Shown piece by piece: positions 57,914-64,000 of a stretch of 64,000 nucleotides of DNA. The notes beneath the pieces are model-generated. The model had not been told where the DNA came from. It saw nothing but the letters and a program-made list of their open reading frames with translations, and did not search any database. The position numbers and the translations under genes are program-made. The stretch lies in contig JACPGU010000001.1 in assembly GCA_016188915.1 (NCBI GenBank), positions 124,001-188,000 of the forward strand, given 5' to 3'. Source of the stretch: Candidatus Microgenomates bacterium. GTDB taxonomy: Bacteria > Patescibacteria > JACPGU01. Position 1 is the stretch's first letter; every line of letters begins with the position of its first letter.

Positions 57914-59158
57914 TTATTCTGCCTTTTTGCTCTGCAAACATTCCAGCACCGCGCAAAAAGCATGGATTTTGCCGCATGGGTCGGAAACACTATGCGCTAT
58001 GTGCATCGCTTCTTTCAAAAATCGCTGGGAACCGCCAGCAGAAGCGGTAACGCACAACGCTTCGACTCTCGCAACATCATTATTCGCGAAAAGCATTAAT
58101 GCCCCTCTCGCATCGTTAAACAGTTTCTTCTCTACTAGATCCTTGATGAATAATTGCCCCAATTCACCTCGCAGATCGCTGTCCACCACTCTCTCGGCCA
58201 GACAATAAGCTTTGGCGCAGTTCTCGTTATTCCAAAACGCGCGCGCCAAGTGGTAGTAATGCCTGTTAAATTCAGAGGAAGATTCACTGACAGAAGAAAT
58301 CATCATATTAAGGGCTACAAACAGTTCCGAAGCATATCTCTCATACCGGTCGCTAACGGAGCTGATTGCATCGGCAACCATGCAGGACAAAAGGAGGCGT
58401 TCTTTCTTGTCCTCCTCTGGAACGCCATTAACAAGAGAGCGCATTCTCCTGATGATTCCCTCATCCGGTTTCGACCCGATGATATGGCGTAACACCTCCA
58501 AATGCACTGAAGGAAACCGAGAGAGGACGGGATCGCTCTCTGTCGTATTTGCCATATCAGAGCGACCCAACAAGACCTCCGTCCTCACGGCCTCACACAG
58601 AAGCTCCGCCAAAGCGGCTGATTTGTTCGCTCCATCCATACCCTGCACGAAGCTATTAAGATAGCCCATGCCCGTTTTTAGGTATTCGACATCTCTAGTG
58701 TCTGTCGCAATCCGAAAAAACAACAACGGCCGAGGAAACTTCTCTCTCACCGAAAAAGCAAACTTTTTGGCCTCCTCTGCTCCTTTCAAAAGGAGAAAGG
58801 TGTCTATAAATGCTATCCACGCGGCGCGGGCGCGAGCGCGATTCTCTATACTGTCAGTCAGCCAGGCGCAACTTGCTATTCCCGCGGTCTGGATTTGCTC
58901 AAGAATTTTTTTATCTCCGAGGACAACTGCGGCGCGACTCAAAACGCACACCTGAAGCCACGTATACTGCCCGAGTATCAAAGGTCGCCGAAAAGCTTCG
59001 AGGGCTTCTCCTAACGCACGCTGGGTTTCCTCCAGCGCAACTCTCCTTTCGGTCTTGGCAAAACTGTCTATAATATCTCGCAAGACCGCTCGAGGATATG
59101 TCGCCCCTTCAACACGCTTTAAAAACTCTGATACTTGCCTAAGAGTAGCGTCATTCAT
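57914..59158 (-). CDS. helical-repeat protein, same architecture as the 3807 gene
   Basis: 414 residues from the ATG at 59158, with AAAGAGGT about 6 nt upstream inside the same TTAACAAAGAGGT-type leader as the 3807 gene. It is almost fully helical with Ala/Leu-rich paired repeats (EETQRALGEALEAFRRPLIL, LMLFANNDVARVEALCVTAS). No enzymatic motif, signal or membrane segment. Shared architecture, leader, promoter type and neighbouring repeat suggest a family with 3807, although direct sequence identity is low by eye. Convergent with the aminotransferase. Confidence 0.65.
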   Translation of the reverse strand: MNDATLRQVSEFLKRVEGATYPRAVLRDIIDSFAKTERRVALEETQRALGEALEAFRRPLILGQYTWLQVCVLSRAAVVLGDKKILEQIQTAGIASCAWLTDSIENRARARAAWIAFIDTFLLLKGAEEAKKFAFSVREKFPRPLLFFRIATDTRDVEYLKTGMGYLNSFVQGMDGANKSAALAELLCEAVRTEVLLGRSDMANTTESDPVLSRFPSVHLEVLRHIIGSKPDEGIIRRMRSLVNGVPEEDKKERLLLSCMVADAISSVSDRYERYASELFVALNMMISSVSESSSEFNRHYYHLARAFWNNENCAKAYCLAERVVDSDLRGELGQLFIKDLVEKKLFNDARGALMLFANNDVARVEALCVTASAGGSQRFLKEAMHIAHSVSDPCGKIHAFCAVLECLQSKKAE

Positions 59159-59253
59159 TGCAGACCTCTTTGTTAAGGTATTTCCAGCCCGTGCCCATTG
59201 ACCACAACGCACCCGTCTGCACGCCGTGGGTAAAGACATGACCGGATAGCACC

Positions 59254-59282
59254 ATTATACGATAACTGCGTACTGTGGTCAA
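59254..59282 (-). promoter_or_regulatory. promoter of the gene at 57914
   Basis: Minus strand TTGACC, 17-nt spacer, TATAAT (complement 59254-59259). Confidence 0.75.
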
Positions 59283-59352
59283 AATATTTACTCTACTCCT
59301 TACAGCAACAATCCACGAATTTAATCCGTGCGCTTAAAATATGCCATCCGAG

Positions 59353-59394
59353 AACACGACCTATAACTCACGGCCGTGAGTTATAGGTCGTGTT
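59353..59394. repeat. core-less copy of the ACGACCTATAACTCACG repeat
   Basis: Perfect 20-nt arms AACACGACCTATAACTCACG and CGTGAGTTATAGGTCGTGTT with a 2-nt centre; same arms as 3668-3731 and 5189-5246. Confidence 0.9.
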
Positions 59395-59460
59395 TATAAT
59401 TATTTGTCACGGAATGGAGCTATTTTTTTGCGCGTGCAAGACATAGCGTCAGGCACAAAA

Positions 59461-59494
59461 TGGGCGCCGATTTGCAGGGAGCAAATCGGCGCCT
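59461..59494 (-). terminator. terminator of the gene at 59495
   Basis: Minus strand GGCGCCGATTTGC-TCC-CTGCAAATCGGCGCC followed by CATTTTG. Confidence 0.7.
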
Positions 59495-59728
59495 TTAGGT
59501 AGACGCACCTGATGGCGCTGAAGTGGAAACGTCTAATTCATCTTCGCGAAGATCCAGTAAGGCGAGAAAATGATTCGTGCAGGCAAACCTCGCGGTAGAT
59601 ATCACAGAAATTATCCCCCCATCGACAATGTGCGTCTTTGCCGAAACCCACATAATTCTCCTCTTGCACCCTTCAGCAAGACATCTATTGCCGTTGCCTT
59701 CCTCAACAAAATATAATCGCCGAAACAC
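59495..59728 (-). CDS. small Cys/His protein of unknown function
   Basis: 77 residues from GTG 59728, chosen because AAAGGAGGT lies 7 nt upstream; the GTG at 59737 would sit inside that site. RCLAEGCKRRIMW near residue 18 and ARFACTNHF near residue 50 give a C-x4-C ... C-x2-H pattern, a possible zinc site. Own terminator. No family recognised. Confidence 0.55.
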   Translation of the reverse strand: MFRRLYFVEEGNGNRCLAEGCKRRIMWVSAKTHIVDGGIISVISTARFACTNHFLALLDLREDELDVSTSAPSGAST

Positions 59729-59826
59729 TTTCTTCACCTCCTTTTTTTAAGTTGCGCTGAGAGTAAAGATGTTGCATTGCAACGTCTCTACGAAACAAAA
59801 ATAGACCCATCAAGAGTCCATTCGTG

Positions 59827-60234
59827 TTACATCGCGCCCAAATCCTGCAATGTTTTTTCAAATTTTTTAATTGCGGTTCTTGCTTCAAAATCCATCACAT
59901 TGTAATCCATGTTGTGCACCATTTCATTTCTCAATTTGTGCGCCTGCCACATATCATTGAAAAAGTCGCGGTCAAAATCGTCTCTTGGGATCATTTTCAT
60001 CCGCTCCCCCATTGTCTGCCCGCGATAATTTAAGGATTTCAAAACATGGTCTAATAATTTGTCAGCATCTAAAACTGCTGTCTTGAAAGCCGAGGGTCGT
60101 CCGACTTTCATCAAGGTCTCAATCTCCGCCCATTTTTCCCGCACATAGATCCTCTCTTGTACCGAAAGTCCACCCCGCGCGCTGGGAGAAAAAGAGGGGG
60201 TGAGGAGTTTTTTGAGGAAGGAAAGGAAGGACAT
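59827..60234 (-). CDS. HEPN-like protein, third gene of the BrnT-BrnA unit
   Basis: 135 residues from the ATG at 60234. After a basic amphipathic start (FLSFLKKLLTPSF) the helical domain includes KLLDHVLKSLNYRG, WQAHKLRNEMVHNMDYNV and KKFEKTLQDLG; RNEMVH fits the R-x4-H motif of HEPN ribonucleases. Similar proteins in CPR are usually called hypothetical. The start is one base after the BrnA stop, so it is in the same operon. RNase activity is only inferred. Confidence 0.65.
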   Translation of the reverse strand: MSFLSFLKKLLTPSFSPSARGGLSVQERIYVREKWAEIETLMKVGRPSAFKTAVLDADKLLDHVLKSLNYRGQTMGERMKMIPRDDFDRDFFNDMWQAHKLRNEMVHNMDYNVMDFEARTAIKKFEKTLQDLGAM

Positions 60235-60235
60235 G

Positions 60236-60502
60236 TTATTTTTTCGCAATGCCTTGTTTAATATAGCGTTTGATAAGTGACTGATACGGCACATCCAACT
60301 CATTGGCTTGCTCCTTGAGGCGAACCAGAAGAAATGACGGAAGACGAAGCGAGATTGACTGCGAAGACGGCTTGAGATTGGGGAAAAATGCCGGCACGAA
60401 ATCAGCGCTGTCAAAATATTCGTCCAGCGATACTTTGTCCCAAAACTTTCTCTCTTCGTCCTCGTTTTTGAATTTTGGTACCTTTAATGATTTCTTAGGC
60501 AT
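60236..60502 (-). CDS. brnA: BrnA-type antitoxin
   Basis: 88 residues. Acidic N-terminal part that would cover the toxin (DEERKFWDKVSLDEYFDSAD) and a C-terminal ribbon-helix-helix (SISLRLPSFLLVRLKEQANE) of the BrnA/CopG family. The ATG overlaps the brnT stop by 8 nt. It should repress the operon promoter. Confidence 0.85.
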   Translation of the reverse strand: MPKKSLKVPKFKNEDEERKFWDKVSLDEYFDSADFVPAFFPNLKPSSQSISLRLPSFLLVRLKEQANELDVPYQSLIKRYIKQGIAKK

Positions 60503-60782
60503 ACAATTTCCTTTCTTTCTTATTGATTGGTCGCGCCGATATGACGCGGACATTATTGCTCCTGATAGTAAAAACTATAAAAAGAATTTTATTATTTTTT
60601 GTCGCTCCGAGTAAAATATATCTTTCTTCTTTGTCGGAATGCAATGTGTCTTTTGCTATCTTTTTGCGATAGTCGAAAAAGGACTCTTCGCATTCGCCGG
60701 AAGTTATTTGATGTTTTTTCCAAATCTTTTCTCTATTGGCGCTGTCCCATTGAAATTCTAATGGTTCTTTCAATATCTTCAT
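60495..60782 (-). CDS. brnT: BrnT-type ribonuclease toxin
   Basis: 95 residues. FQWDSANREKIWKKHQITSGECEESFFD and the C-terminal FTIRSNNVRVISARPINKKERK follow the BrnT pattern (RelE-like fold, R-S-A-R active region). Toxin precedes antitoxin, typical for brnTA. A -10 box ends 6 nt before the ATG, predicting a leaderless toxin message. Confidence 0.9.
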   Translation of the reverse strand: MKILKEPLEFQWDSANREKIWKKHQITSGECEESFFDYRKKIAKDTLHSDKEERYILLGATKNNKILFIVFTIRSNNVRVISARPINKKERKLYA

Positions 60783-60788
60783 ATTCCT

Positions 60789-60816
60789 ATTGTATATGTC
60801 ACACGCTACATGTCAA
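60789..60816 (-). promoter_or_regulatory. promoter of the brnT-brnA-HEPN operon
   Basis: Minus strand TTGACA, 16-nt spacer, TACAAT (complement 60789-60794). GACATGTA and GACATATA words inside the spacer may be operator half-sites. Confidence 0.65.
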
Positions 60817-60831
60817 GACATTTTCGCGCAA

Positions 60832-60869
60832 AAAAAGTCCCTCCGCCCACAAGGGTCAGAGGGACCAAG
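60832..60869 (-). terminator. terminator of the gene at 60897
   Basis: Minus strand GTCCCTC...GAGGGAC stem with TTTTTTT. Confidence 0.8.
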
Positions 60870-60896
60870 CATCTAAGGGTCAAGAGAGCCGAGGGC

Positions 60897-61568
60897 TTAA
60901 GGAGCCAGTTGCGGAACAACGACCCGCAGCCGACTGCCGGCACCCCACACGCCGGCGCCGCCGAACTCGTAGACGTCCACGACCAGACGACCACCGCCGC
61001 TCAGACCCACGACGGCAACGAAGAAACGGCCATCTTCCTCCCTGTTAATGAGAAAGAAATACCAGCCTGGGACGAGCTTGTCGCGATGCCTCTCGCAGAA
61101 ATCGACAACCTGGGACTGTTCCCAGTAAAGGGTGCTAAGACTTCGGCCTTTGAATCCTTCGTAGATCTGCCGGAATTTGGCGTTTTCTACTAACTCTAGA
61201 ACGGTAGCCATGGCTTTTGAAGTTGGTTTGCTTGGCTTGTCGAGTTCCCATCTCCTGAAATTTGGGCCAATACCATCCTTGAAGACATTCTCCGCGTCAG
61301 CGATGGTTCTCTGGCCGTCCGTATCGAAGATAGGAACGCTCTCGTAGCCAGGAACGACTTTAAGAAATGGATTGATTAGGCCGAGAGCTTTTGCAACATT
61401 GGGTTTCGAGTCGGTGGCGGGAACAATCTTTGCTGTTCCTTGCAAAAAGCTCAAGATGTGAGGCAGATATTCCCTACCTCTTGCGCGCACCATTTCCTCG
61501 TCAGTAGCGCCAGCTCTCACCAACGCATCCACTAACTGCCTTGCCGTGCTCCACTTCAAAGAAGGCAT
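60897..61568 (-). CDS. orphan soluble protein of unknown function
   Basis: 223 residues from the ATG at 61568, which has AAGGAGG 6 nt upstream. N-terminal helical part (SLKWSTARQLVDALVRAG), middle VFKDGIGPNFRRWELDKP, then a beta-rich C-terminal part (GWYFFLINREEDGRFFVAVV, GLSGGGRLVVDVYEFGG). No domain recognised. Preceded by a long, strongly folded leader. Confidence 0.6.
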   Translation of the reverse strand: MPSLKWSTARQLVDALVRAGATDEEMVRARGREYLPHILSFLQGTAKIVPATDSKPNVAKALGLINPFLKVVPGYESVPIFDTDGQRTIADAENVFKDGIGPNFRRWELDKPSKPTSKAMATVLELVENAKFRQIYEGFKGRSLSTLYWEQSQVVDFCERHRDKLVPGWYFFLINREEDGRFFVAVVGLSGGGRLVVDVYEFGGAGVWGAGSRLRVVVPQLAP

Positions 61569-61790
61569 TGCCTTCCTCCTTTCCGGGGCATTGCCCCACC
61601 AAAATGCTGTTTGGTTTGGCAAACATTGTTTGCCACAGCAGAAAGGGGTCTAGCGCGGGAAAAGGTCGTTCCTCGGCCGTAGCGAAGCGAAGGAAGAGGT
61701 GCGACCTTGAGGAGCGCCAACCAGACCACTTTCTGCTGTGGCAAATTGCTAATTTTCAAAGAACCAAAACTGCGCCATGTTGCCCTCAAT
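61569..61790 (-). promoter_or_regulatory. long structured 5' leader of the gene at 60897
   Basis: Between promoter and start are about 220 nt with an arm TGCCACAGCAGAAAGTGGTC (complement 61723-61743) that pairs with 61631-61651 (one mismatch in 21), enclosing a nested stem AAGGTCG/CGACCTT, followed by a second hairpin GGCAAACAATGTTTGCC (61618-61634). Could be a regulatory RNA fold, but it matches no riboswitch I know. Confidence 0.6.
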
Positions 61791-61796
61791 ACCATT

Positions 61797-61825
61797 ATTC
61801 TACTTCATAGAGCCAAAAATGTCAA
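61797..61825 (-). promoter_or_regulatory. promoter of the gene at 60897
   Basis: Minus strand TTGACA, 17-nt spacer, TAGAAT (complement 61797-61802). Confidence 0.65.
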
Positions 61826-61931
61826 GTTGTTGGCTCCATGTTTCCACGCGGAGACAGTGTGGACAGTTTCGCTCCATGCAGGCCTCCGGCGAGGAGGAAG
61901 CATGAAGCGAACGAAGATTCTGTGAAAATAC

Positions 61932-62048
61932 CTACAACGCTGGCCACTTCGTATGCCAATCGGTCGCGTTCTGGAAAGCCATGCCGGCGGAGATTAATTT
62001 TTCCTCGCCGAAACGAGGGCCGAGTATTTGGAGCCCGACAGGCAGAGG
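61932..62048 (-). pseudogene. gatA: C-terminal fragment of gatA
   Basis: About 38 codons: LPVGLQILGPRFGEEKLIS then AGMAFQNATDWHTKWPAL and TAG. PVGLQ-ILGPxFxE-x-LL...A-x-FExATDWHxxxP is the conserved end of GatA, the amidase subunit. Everything upstream is missing; the fragment begins at a triple TAGTTGG repeat (62050-62071). The last codons are duplicated at the 3' end of the reverse transcriptase gene at 62789. Confidence 0.8.
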
Positions 62049-62160
62049 GGTAGTTGGTAGTTGGTAGTTGGAGAAGATTTGGAAGCGTCAGATATAGGGG
62101 TAAAAAGTTTTGAGAGGAGAGAGAGATGGCATAGAGGGATCGAGATCAAATGAATAGACC

Positions 62161-62502
62161 CTACCCTGAAATTAAGAGAATTATTTTTTCTTGCAGTTCT
62201 TTGAAAGTATTATTAGCTACTTTTTCTACAAAAGCAACTCCGCGGCTTTGCCAATCAATACTTTTGAGCTGATCGGACAAAATAGCCCCTGTTATTTTCT
62301 TGCCGTTGTGCGCGACTTCAAAAGGATATGTTTTTATTTTGGAGGTAACAGGACAAACGAGCGCGAGTCCTGATCTTTCGTTATAATCTTTTGGCGAAAC
62401 AACAACAGCCGGCCTCCTGCCTTTCTGCTCGTGACCAGATGTAGTGTAAAAATCAACCCAAATACAATCTCCTCTTTCGGGAACATATTTTGTTTTCACC
62501 AC
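62161..62502 (-). CDS. mazF: MazF/PemK-type endoribonuclease toxin
   Basis: 113 residues. VPERGDCIWVDFYTTSGHEQKGRRPAVVVSP is the MazF strand-loop-strand start with the catalytic Arg, and TSKIKTYPFEV, ILSDQLKSIDWQSRG complete the PemK fold. It cleaves mRNA at short motifs. Overlaps mazE by 7 nt. Confidence 0.93.
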   Translation of the reverse strand: MVKTKYVPERGDCIWVDFYTTSGHEQKGRRPAVVVSPKDYNERSGLALVCPVTSKIKTYPFEVAHNGKKITGAILSDQLKSIDWQSRGVAFVEKVANNTFKELQEKIILLISG

Positions 62503-62738
62503 ACTTCCTTTCCCTTTGCATCACCCCAACTAATATGTTCCGGCAGATTTTGAGGGGATATTTTCTTGACGAGATCGACTAGAGTAGTATTTTTTTTCCT
62601 AATCGGCTGAACGACTATATGTTTTCTCCCAGCAACGATAGTAACTGCTACTCCTTCTGACAGATGATAGTGTTCGGCAATGTCTTTGGGTAGACGCACC
62701 GCCAGACTATTACCCCACTTTTGAACTTTAGTCGTCAT
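62496..62738 (-). CDS. mazE: MazE-type AbrB-family antitoxin
   Basis: 80 residues. TTKVQKWGNSLAVRLPKDIAE is the AbrB/MazE swapped-hairpin DNA-binding domain; the C-terminal LVKKISPQNLPEHISWGDAKG is the toxin-binding tail. First gene of the mazEF operon. Confidence 0.93.
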   Translation of the reverse strand: MTTKVQKWGNSLAVRLPKDIAEHYHLSEGVAVTIVAGRKHIVVQPIRKKNTTLVDLVKKISPQNLPEHISWGDAKGKEVW

Positions 62739-62764
62739 ATGAATTTGCTTAGTAGTATCTACTT

Positions 62765-62792
62765 AGTATATACATCCTGCTATGACTGTCAA
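62765..62792 (-). promoter_or_regulatory. promoter and likely operator of mazEF
   Basis: Minus strand TTGACA, 16-nt spacer, TATACT. Just downstream ACTAAGTAGATACTACTAAG contains repeated ACTAAG/ACTACT words, a candidate MazE site. Confidence 0.7.
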
Positions 62793-63811
62793 CTAAGTAA
62801 TGGGGGCTTTGTGTGCCAATCGGTCGCGTTCTGGAAAGCAATGCCAATAGAGATTAGTTTTTCCAACTTTTTCGCATTTCCATGCCCCAAAAGCCCCGAA
62901 TACGAAGCGAGTGTTTCGGGAGAAGGACATTCCGCTACTCTTTTCATCATACGCCTTTTTGTCGCAGTCCTCAATACTCTGTGGTCAGGGAAATGCACCC
63001 AGCCCAAGAAATCCAGACCGGACGACAAGGTGGCAACGAAAGTTTTGCGCGGATGAAGCTCCAGCTTTAATTTTTCTTTAAGAAATTCTGCAATTCGCGA
63101 CAATTCGTTAAAATTCGTGAAATTAGCGACTAGGAAGTCGTCCGCATAACGAACATAATATCGCGCCTTGATCTTGTGCTTTACGAATTGGTCAAATTCA
63201 TTCATATAGACATTGACAAAAAGTTGCGATGTCAGATTGCCCAGAGGTAACCCCATCCCTGCCTTAGTAGAAAAACTGCCGATAATCCGCTCCAAAAGCC
63301 AGAGAATATCTTTGTCTGGAATATATTGAGCGAGAGTGGCGAGAAGAACATCGTGATCTATGCTGGCAAAAAACTGCTGTATGTCGCATTTCAAAATCCA
63401 ACAAGTTTGAGTATCGTTTTTGCTCACTTTGTAATAAAACGCCCTGAATCTATTTATCGCCCTGTGCGTTCCTTTACCCTTTCTGCAAGAAAAAGAATCG
63501 GCTATGAAAACTCGTTCAAAGAATGGATATAGCACCCGATGCACAGCGTGGTGAAGCAGGCGATCTCGCACAGACGCTTTGTGAATATGTCTCGGTTTTG
63601 GATCGCAAATGCGAAATGATTGATAGCTGCCGTGCTCATAAATATGGTTGCGCAAATCGTTGTGCAGATTTAGAATGTTATCCATGAGAGACAGGGAAAA
63701 TTCCTGTACATCCTGTCTTTTTTTCTTGCCCTTCGCAAATTCCTCCCATGCTTCCAACAGGTTTTCAATACTAATAATATCGGAAAAGCTATGACTCAAT
63801 TGAATCCTCAT
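62789..63811 (-). CDS. Avd-associated reverse transcriptase with GatA-like C-terminal tail
   Basis: 340 residues. RT motifs: LKCDIQQFFASIDHD (motif A), GMGLPLGNLTSQLFVNVYM (LGxxxSQ, as in diversity-generating retroelement enzymes, not the QGxxxSP of group II introns), YYVRYADDFLV (catalytic YADD) and FLGWVHFPDHRVLR. No maturase or endonuclease domain. The last 20 residues, KLISIGIAFQNATDWHTK, are the GatA ending and match the gatA fragment at 61932 almost codon by codon, so the 3' end is chimeric. Start ATG at 63811; an Avd-like gene diverges on the other strand. Confidence 0.9.
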   Translation of the reverse strand: MRIQLSHSFSDIISIENLLEAWEEFAKGKKKRQDVQEFSLSLMDNILNLHNDLRNHIYEHGSYQSFRICDPKPRHIHKASVRDRLLHHAVHRVLYPFFERVFIADSFSCRKGKGTHRAINRFRAFYYKVSKNDTQTCWILKCDIQQFFASIDHDVLLATLAQYIPDKDILWLLERIIGSFSTKAGMGLPLGNLTSQLFVNVYMNEFDQFVKHKIKARYYVRYADDFLVANFTNFNELSRIAEFLKEKLKLELHPRKTFVATLSSGLDFLGWVHFPDHRVLRTATKRRMMKRVAECPSPETLASYSGLLGHGNAKKLEKLISIGIAFQNATDWHTKPPLLS

Positions 63812-63821
63812 CTTTTAAGTA

Positions 63822-63831
63822 CCCCCCCCCC
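63822..63831. repeat. C10 homopolymer between the divergent genes
   Basis: Ten consecutive C on the plus strand, 12 nt upstream of the RT start on one side and before the Avd-like frame on the other. Losing one C would join the ATG at 63791 to the Avd-like frame. Confidence 0.9.
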
Positions 63832-63845
63832 GACAGGTTTTGCCG

Positions 63846-64000
63846 GTGATTACAAAGTCTGTTGAGATATACAAGCTTTGGCACGAATTTGTTCCTCATT
63901 TTCCCAAAACTTCTCGCTATACTCTGGGAAGCAAAATTGACGCTTCGTTGATAGAAATAGCCGAATCTATTTTGATTGCTAGCCAAACGAAAAAGGAATT
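63846..64000 (+). CDS. Avd-like four-helix-bundle protein, N-terminal part (cut by window edge)
   Basis: At least 51 codons: VITKSVEIYKLWHEFVPHFP, KTSRYTLGSKIDASLIEIAE, SILIASQTKKE. The helix-KxxRYTLGxxI pattern is that of Avd/four-helix-bundle proteins (accessory variability determinant), which bind the RT in diversity-generating retroelements. The start is uncertain: GTG 63846, TTG 63840, or ATG 63791 if the C10 tract is one base shorter. It runs off the right end. Confidence 0.75.
   Translation, partial: MITKSVEIYKLWHEFVPHFPKTSRYTLGSKIDASLIEIAESILIASQTKKE

Noticed and set aside
61932..62860. The two gatA-tail copies as a DGR template/variable repeat pair
   Set aside because: Differences are not confined to adenines of one copy; several T/C and T/G changes occur.

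Overview
The window is a contiguous piece of a small-genome bacterium of the Candidate Phyla Radiation (Patescibacteria, Parcubacteria-like). The evidence is the mixture of a compact core gene set on the minus strand (rpoB-rpoC-rpsL-rpsG-fusA-tuf-rpsJ, then obg, proS, rseP, frr, tsf-rpsB), short versions of housekeeping proteins (a 152-residue EF-Ts, a ProRS without the editing insert), a PaaX/Cas2-like regulator, DUF5665/YtxH envelope proteins, several toxin-antitoxin pairs, an Avd-type reverse transcriptase and many repeat-invaded genes. UGA is used as an ordinary stop codon, so this is not one of the UGA-glycine lineages. No taxon below phylum level can be defended from the sequence alone.

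Layout. 1-19.4 kb: the str/rpo cluster on the minus strand. It is interrupted between tuf and fusA, and again between fusA and rpsG, by accessory genes that carry their own promoters and terminators: a PIN toxin pair, a metalloprotease, Cys-rich mini-proteins, helical-repeat and membrane proteins and a lipoprotein. 19.5-25 kb: SprT-like protease, glycosyltransferase, NAD kinase, Obg, a LysM/M23 hydrolase and an orphan gene between 27-nt direct repeats. 25-32.6 kb: proS, a secreted protein, PaaX-like protein, RseP, Frr, SpeD, EF-Ts, S2, L31. 32.7-34.4 kb: a tRNA with an unusual anticodon loop, an unexplained structured stretch, and prfA, whose UAG stop is followed in frame by a four-helix-bundle remnant. 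34.4-48 kb: small membrane proteins, a C39-like protease, nucleases, rubrerythrin, PrmC, HtrA, envelope proteins, DusB and Tmk. 48.3-53.8 kb: a frameshifted zinc-binding protein and a copper module (CopA plus an HMA-membrane-cupredoxin fusion). 53.8-60 kb: GatB, aminotransferase and orphan genes, one with an in-frame UGA. 60-64 kb: BrnT-BrnA-HEPN, a gene with a highly folded leader, a gatA tail fragment, MazEF, a reverse transcriptase ending in a GatA-like tail, and the start of a divergent Avd-like gene.

Two expression styles are visible. Many core genes have no Shine-Dalgarno sequence and several start 6-7 nt after an extended -10 box (prfA, frr, dusB, the gene at 35073), which predicts leaderless mRNA. 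The accessory orphan genes instead have near-consensus TTGACA-17-TATAAT promoters, AAGGAGG-type ribosome sites and strong hairpin terminators, and look like self-contained one-gene cassettes. Palindromic elements and degenerate 7-10 bp tandem words occur both between genes and inside genuine coding sequences (copA, gatB, prmC, prfA, an aminotransferase), where they add short in-frame peptides.
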